Positions 63,875 through 64,000 of a stretch of DNA of 64,000 nucleotides are shown here, in pieces; position 1 is the first letter of the stretch, and each line of letters begins with the position of its first letter. Both the position numbers and the translations under genes were made by a program. The notes under the pieces were generated by a model. The model saw nothing but the letters and a program-made list of their open reading frames with translations, made no database searches and was not told where the DNA came from. The stretch comes from Edaphosphingomonas laterariae. Lineage in GTDB: Bacteria > Pseudomonadota > Alphaproteobacteria > Sphingomonadales > Sphingomonadaceae. The stretch covers positions 29,321 through 93,320 of the forward strand of contig NZ_FZOS01000014.1 of assembly GCF_900188165.1 (NCBI RefSeq), written 5' to 3'.

Positions 63875-63895
63875 CGATCCGACGCCGTCGGATCG
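63875..63895. repeat. GATCCGAC hairpin
   Basis: CGATCCGAC and GTCGGATCG form a perfect 9-bp stem around GCC. It is 25 bp after the nested repeat. From 63896 to the window end (about 105 bp) nothing is recognised. Confidence 0.5.
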
Positions 63896-64000
63896 GAAGC
63901 TGCTCTAGCACTACTTTGGCAGAAGTTTGGCAGGGTATCTGATGAGGCTGCATCCGCAGTGAGGGCAATTCTGCGGCGGTGAGCGAGACAAGCGGTCAAG

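Overview
The window is GC-rich, densely packed chromosomal DNA from an alphaproteobacterium, almost certainly a member of the Sphingomonadales. The strongest marker is a serine palmitoyltransferase gene next to its own small acyl carrier protein (51781-53296), the entry to sphingolipid synthesis. Two TonB-dependent receptors, a DUF6356-type small protein, PhaR and catabolic cassettes fit the same group. No rRNA, tRNA, CRISPR array or recognisable transposase was seen. Gene starts are often coupled by ATGA or TGATG overlaps.

Layout. 1-3817: a TetR-controlled catabolic cassette (SDR fragment, TetR, MFS transporter, aldehyde dehydrogenase). 3877-11602: a TCA-cycle operon on the minus strand, mdh-sucD-sucA-sucB-lpd, without sucC. 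11874-13856: parE. 14032-16918: polyhydroxyalkanoate genes (phaR, a PHA-synthase-like hydrolase, acetyl-CoA acetyltransferase). 17018-19950: alanine racemase coupled to an Mla-type ABC permease and ATPase, plus a DUF6356 protein. 20109-30326: mixed catabolism (FMN alpha-hydroxy-acid oxidase, two SDRs, pantothenate kinase, amidase, esterase, KstD-like flavoprotein) ending in a TonB-dependent receptor whose signal peptide lies in a different frame from the rest. 30481-33001: molybdenum-cofactor maturation genes (XdhC, MoeA-like, MobA-like) without a molybdoenzyme. 33020-35548: cyanide-insensitive type bd oxidase with a 42-residue DUF2474 subunit. 35695-37601: TelA-type stress protein and partner. 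37613-42264: iron alcohol dehydrogenase, then Ku and LigD for non-homologous end joining.

42296-50442 is a second catabolic island: TetR, a KshA-like Rieske oxygenase, an MFS transporter, a Baeyer-Villiger monooxygenase, a TonB receptor and a VOC-fold protein. A shared T(T/G)AGT-N4-ACTTAC motif lies upstream of the oxygenase, the monooxygenase and the VOC gene, so the three units may form one small regulon. Next comes a GIY-YIG nuclease gene with no usable start codon, flanked by a perfect 29-bp inverted repeat, then a Pycsar-effector-like (PycTM) membrane protein divergent from the ACP/serine palmitoyltransferase genes.

53356-64000: a hybrid sensor kinase, several small unknown proteins, an S24/LexA-like repressor facing two small genes across a palindromic operator, topoisomerase IB coupled to an MscS channel, and a MaoC-thiolase pair behind a 16-bp palindrome. 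A pyridoxamine-oxidase-like stress protein and hairpin-rich repeats close the window.
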